The position numbers and the translations under genes are program-made. DNA of 43,190 nucleotides from Ferrimicrobium sp. (lineage in GTDB: Bacteria; Actinomycetota; Acidimicrobiia; Acidimicrobiales; Acidimicrobiaceae). The notes beneath the pieces are model-generated. The model was not told where the DNA came from and did not search any database. It saw only the letters and a program-made list of their open reading frames with translations. The stretch is taken from NCBI GenBank assembly GCA_022690815.1, contig JALCZJ010000023.1, forward strand, positions 1 through 43,190. Reading direction: 5' to 3'. Positions 41,255 to 43,190 of this stretch are shown piece after piece. Every line of letters starts with the position of its first letter. Position 1 is the stretch's first letter.

Positions 41255-43190
41255 CTGAACTTACCCCACCCAAACCCCCCTTTTGTACCCCCTACCAGGG
41301 ATTATGGCTGAGTGTGGCATGGGAGTGTAGCCAGTAATATCCTTGACAGGCTGAGCTCTGTGTGTTGGTGGTGGCTCATGGGTAGGGATAACGCATCAAT
41401 GCATGTCTCGCACATCGTAAGCAGACGAGGCGAGAAGGAGTACCACTCCTGGTTGGTTCGGCCTAGCTACCGCCAAGACGGCAAGGTCAAGCATGAGACC
41501 ATCGCCAATGTCTCAAAGTTACCCATGGAGGCCATTGAGGCACTGAGTCTCGCACGTTCTCACAAGCCAGTCATTGAGGCTGGCGCTGACCTTGAGATCC
41601 TTGGGTCAAAGAGGCTTGTGAGCAGTACGGCTCTTGCATACCCTCGCTCGCAACGCGGGACTCGTTCGTGCCCTTGCTGTCGATTCACGCGATCGAGTTC
41701 ATCCACGCTTGGCCCTAGCGATGATCATCGCCCAAAGTCTCAAGCGCTCCTCAAAGCTGGCGATGACGAGGTATCTGGCGACCACGACACTCCCTGGGGA
41801 TCTTGACATCAATGTCTCTGGCGTCGATGACTACTGCGAGACCCTCGACTGGCTTGGGTGCCACCACAAGGCGATTGAGTCCCGTCTCATCCGTGCCCAC
41901 ACCGAGGCGGGAGCTATGCTCCTCTATGATCTATCCTCTAGCTAAGTGGAGGGTACCAAGTGCCCCCCTTGCCAAGTACGGTTACTCACGGGATACGAAG
42001 CGTGGCAAACTCCAGGTCGAGTACGGTGCCATCGCAACCCCTGAGGGACTCCCATTGGCGGTCAGGGGCTTTCCTAGTAACATGAGCGATCTCGTCTCCT
42101 TTCGTAGCGTCACCGAGGAGCTAACGTCCACCTATCACCTCAGAAAGATCGTCATCGTTGGCGATCGGGGCATGTTCTTAACCAAGAACATCGAACACCT
42201 GGCCGAGGTCGACCCGAGCTATCTCTATGTCTTGGCACTGCGCTCAAGTGAGATTCGCCAACTCGTTGGGTGTGGCTACATCCAGCTGGGTCTCTTTGAT
42301 GAGAACGATCTCTTTGAGATCACTCACCCTGACGATCCTGGCGAGCGCCTGATCGCCTATTACAACGAGGCCCTTGGACACAAACGTCACAAGGAGCGCG
42401 ACACACTCTTAGCTGTCGCCACCAAACGCCTCGACAAGGTTAAGACCTCGGTTGCGGCGGGGAGGTTACGAGATCCCTTTGCTATTGGGAGACGGGTTGA
42501 AAAGGCACTGGCCTCGACCAAGATGGCCAAACATATCATCACCGAGATCGCCGAGGGGACCTTTGACTCTCACCTCAACGATGAGACCATCGCCGCCGAG
42601 AGCGCACTCGATGGGATCTATGTGATTCGAACGACGCTCAAGGAGACTCAGGCATCCGCTGTGGAGGTGGGGAGCTACTACAAGAACCTCGCCAACCTAG
42701 AGAGGGCCTTTCGCTCCATGAAGAGTATCGATATCAATGTCAGGCCCATTTGCCACTACCTCGAGGATCGAGTTCGCGCTTACGTCTTTGCGTGCATGCT
42801 AAGTGCCCACCTTCTCCATCTCGCAAAGGAGCGCTTGAGCGAGTTGACCTTCCGTGATGAGGAGCCACCACAACCAAGCTCACCCGTTGCCAAGAAGGTG
42901 GTCTCTACCTCTGCCAAGGCCAAGGCTACAACCAAGGTCAACAAAGACGGTCAAGAGGTGGGGAGCTTTTGTACCCTTTTGAGCGAACTCGACACCCTCG
43001 AAGAGCTGACGTGCCGGGTGAAGGGTTTCAATGTGACCTTCACCAAAACGACAACCCCTACCCCCTTGCAGCGACGAGCCTTTGACCTGATTGGGGCCAA
43101 GTTGAGCGTGTGACAGTAAAACTGACCCCAGGATAGACCAAAACCCCAGCTAGCGGTAGGGGTGAGTTGGGATGGTGGGGGTGAGTTCAG
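41255..43190 (+). mobile_element. IS1634-like insertion sequence, complete with inverted repeats
   Basis: The left end at 41255 reads CTGAACTTACCCCACC. The window's last bases, read inward on the other strand, give CTGAACTCACCCCCACC. These form imperfect terminal inverted repeats of about 16 bases, so the element spans about 1.94 kb and ends exactly at the window edge. It carries one transposase gene, which is broken here. Target-site duplication cannot be checked because the right flank is outside the window. A fragment of a relative is at 24621-24910. Confidence 0.85.
41399..43113 (+). pseudogene. IS1634-like DDE transposase, broken by two +1 shifts and a stop
   Basis: The coding parts lie in three frames. 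The N-terminus (MHVSHIVSRRGEKEYHSWLV) starts at 41399. Near 41615 an extra base (CTTGTGAGC, where CTTGGAGC would keep RLGAVRLLHTLA open) moves to the second frame. That frame carries YDLSSS with the first catalytic aspartate and ends at a TAA (41943-41945) where a tyrosine codon is expected. Next, a run of six C at 41963-41968 (five would restore CPLAKYGY) moves to the third frame, which is intact to 43113. This frame has VGDRGM with the second aspartate and LANLERAFRSMK with the glutamate. Together these form an IS4-superfamily DDE enzyme of about 570 residues. The single-base lesions could be true decay or assembly errors in a multicopy repeat. Confidence 0.85.

Noticed and set aside
1-43190. 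CRISPR arrays, tRNA or rRNA genes
   Set aside because: No regularly spaced repeats with unique spacers and no cloverleaf or rRNA signature sequences were seen on either strand by eye.

Overview
This window looks like a draft-assembly contig from a mid-GC actinobacterium. GC was judged by eye and not computed. The best guess is an acidophilic iron oxidiser of the Acidimicrobiia (Ferrimicrobium-like). The reasons are the Rel gene directly behind secD-secF, an ERCC4 nuclease with an Lsr2-like tail, a SigE-type ECF sigma factor, and frequent GTG/TTG starts. The window opens in what looks like the right end of an IS200/IS605-type element. It closes exactly on the right inverted repeat of an IS1634-like element, so both contig edges are probably repeats.

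Region 1 (0.3-13.2 kb, all minus strand) is housekeeping. One operon reads DUF948-like membrane protein, small membrane protein, alaS, ruvX, mltG, aroE, with most genes overlapping by a few bases. A second reads queA, tgt, secD, secF, rel (bifunctional ppGpp synthetase/hydrolase). Together they cover tRNA charging and modification, protein export, the stringent response, cell-wall synthesis and shikimate synthesis.

Region 2 (13.3-24.3 kb) is a carbon/phosphorus/nitrogen scavenging island. A minus-strand operon encodes a lipoprotein binding protein, two permeases, an ATPase and a PhnZ-like HD-domain oxygenase. Divergent from it are an FAD-dependent oxidoreductase and a phosphonatase-like HAD hydrolase that overlap by 4 bases. 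I read this as an aminophosphonate import and C-P bond cleavage system with no PhnW, no Fe/2-oxoglutarate hydroxylase and no C-P lyase in the window. Next to it lie a class III aminotransferase and a methylmalonate-semialdehyde dehydrogenase, divergent from a MocR-type PLP-binding regulator. These probably degrade a beta-amino acid to an acyl-CoA.

Region 3 (24.3-33.5 kb) is accessory: a decayed IS1634-like fragment, a DUF805 membrane protein, a FUSC-family membrane protein, a sigma factor overlapping a membrane-anchored propeller-like protein, a lone peptide-type substrate-binding lipoprotein under a clear TPP riboswitch, and an ERCC4/Lsr2-like nuclease gene broken by one in-frame TAG.

Region 4 (33.5-41.2 kb) is gene-poor. 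It holds a small membrane protein, a methyltransferase, a quinone oxidoreductase, an acyl-CoA synthetase with an altered acyl pocket, and a rhodanese behind a CsoR/CstR-like palindrome. Long stretches between them carry no recognisable gene but do contain hairpins, tandem repeats and one good promoter-hairpin candidate for a small RNA. Region 5 (41.3-43.2 kb) is a complete but mutated IS1634-like element.
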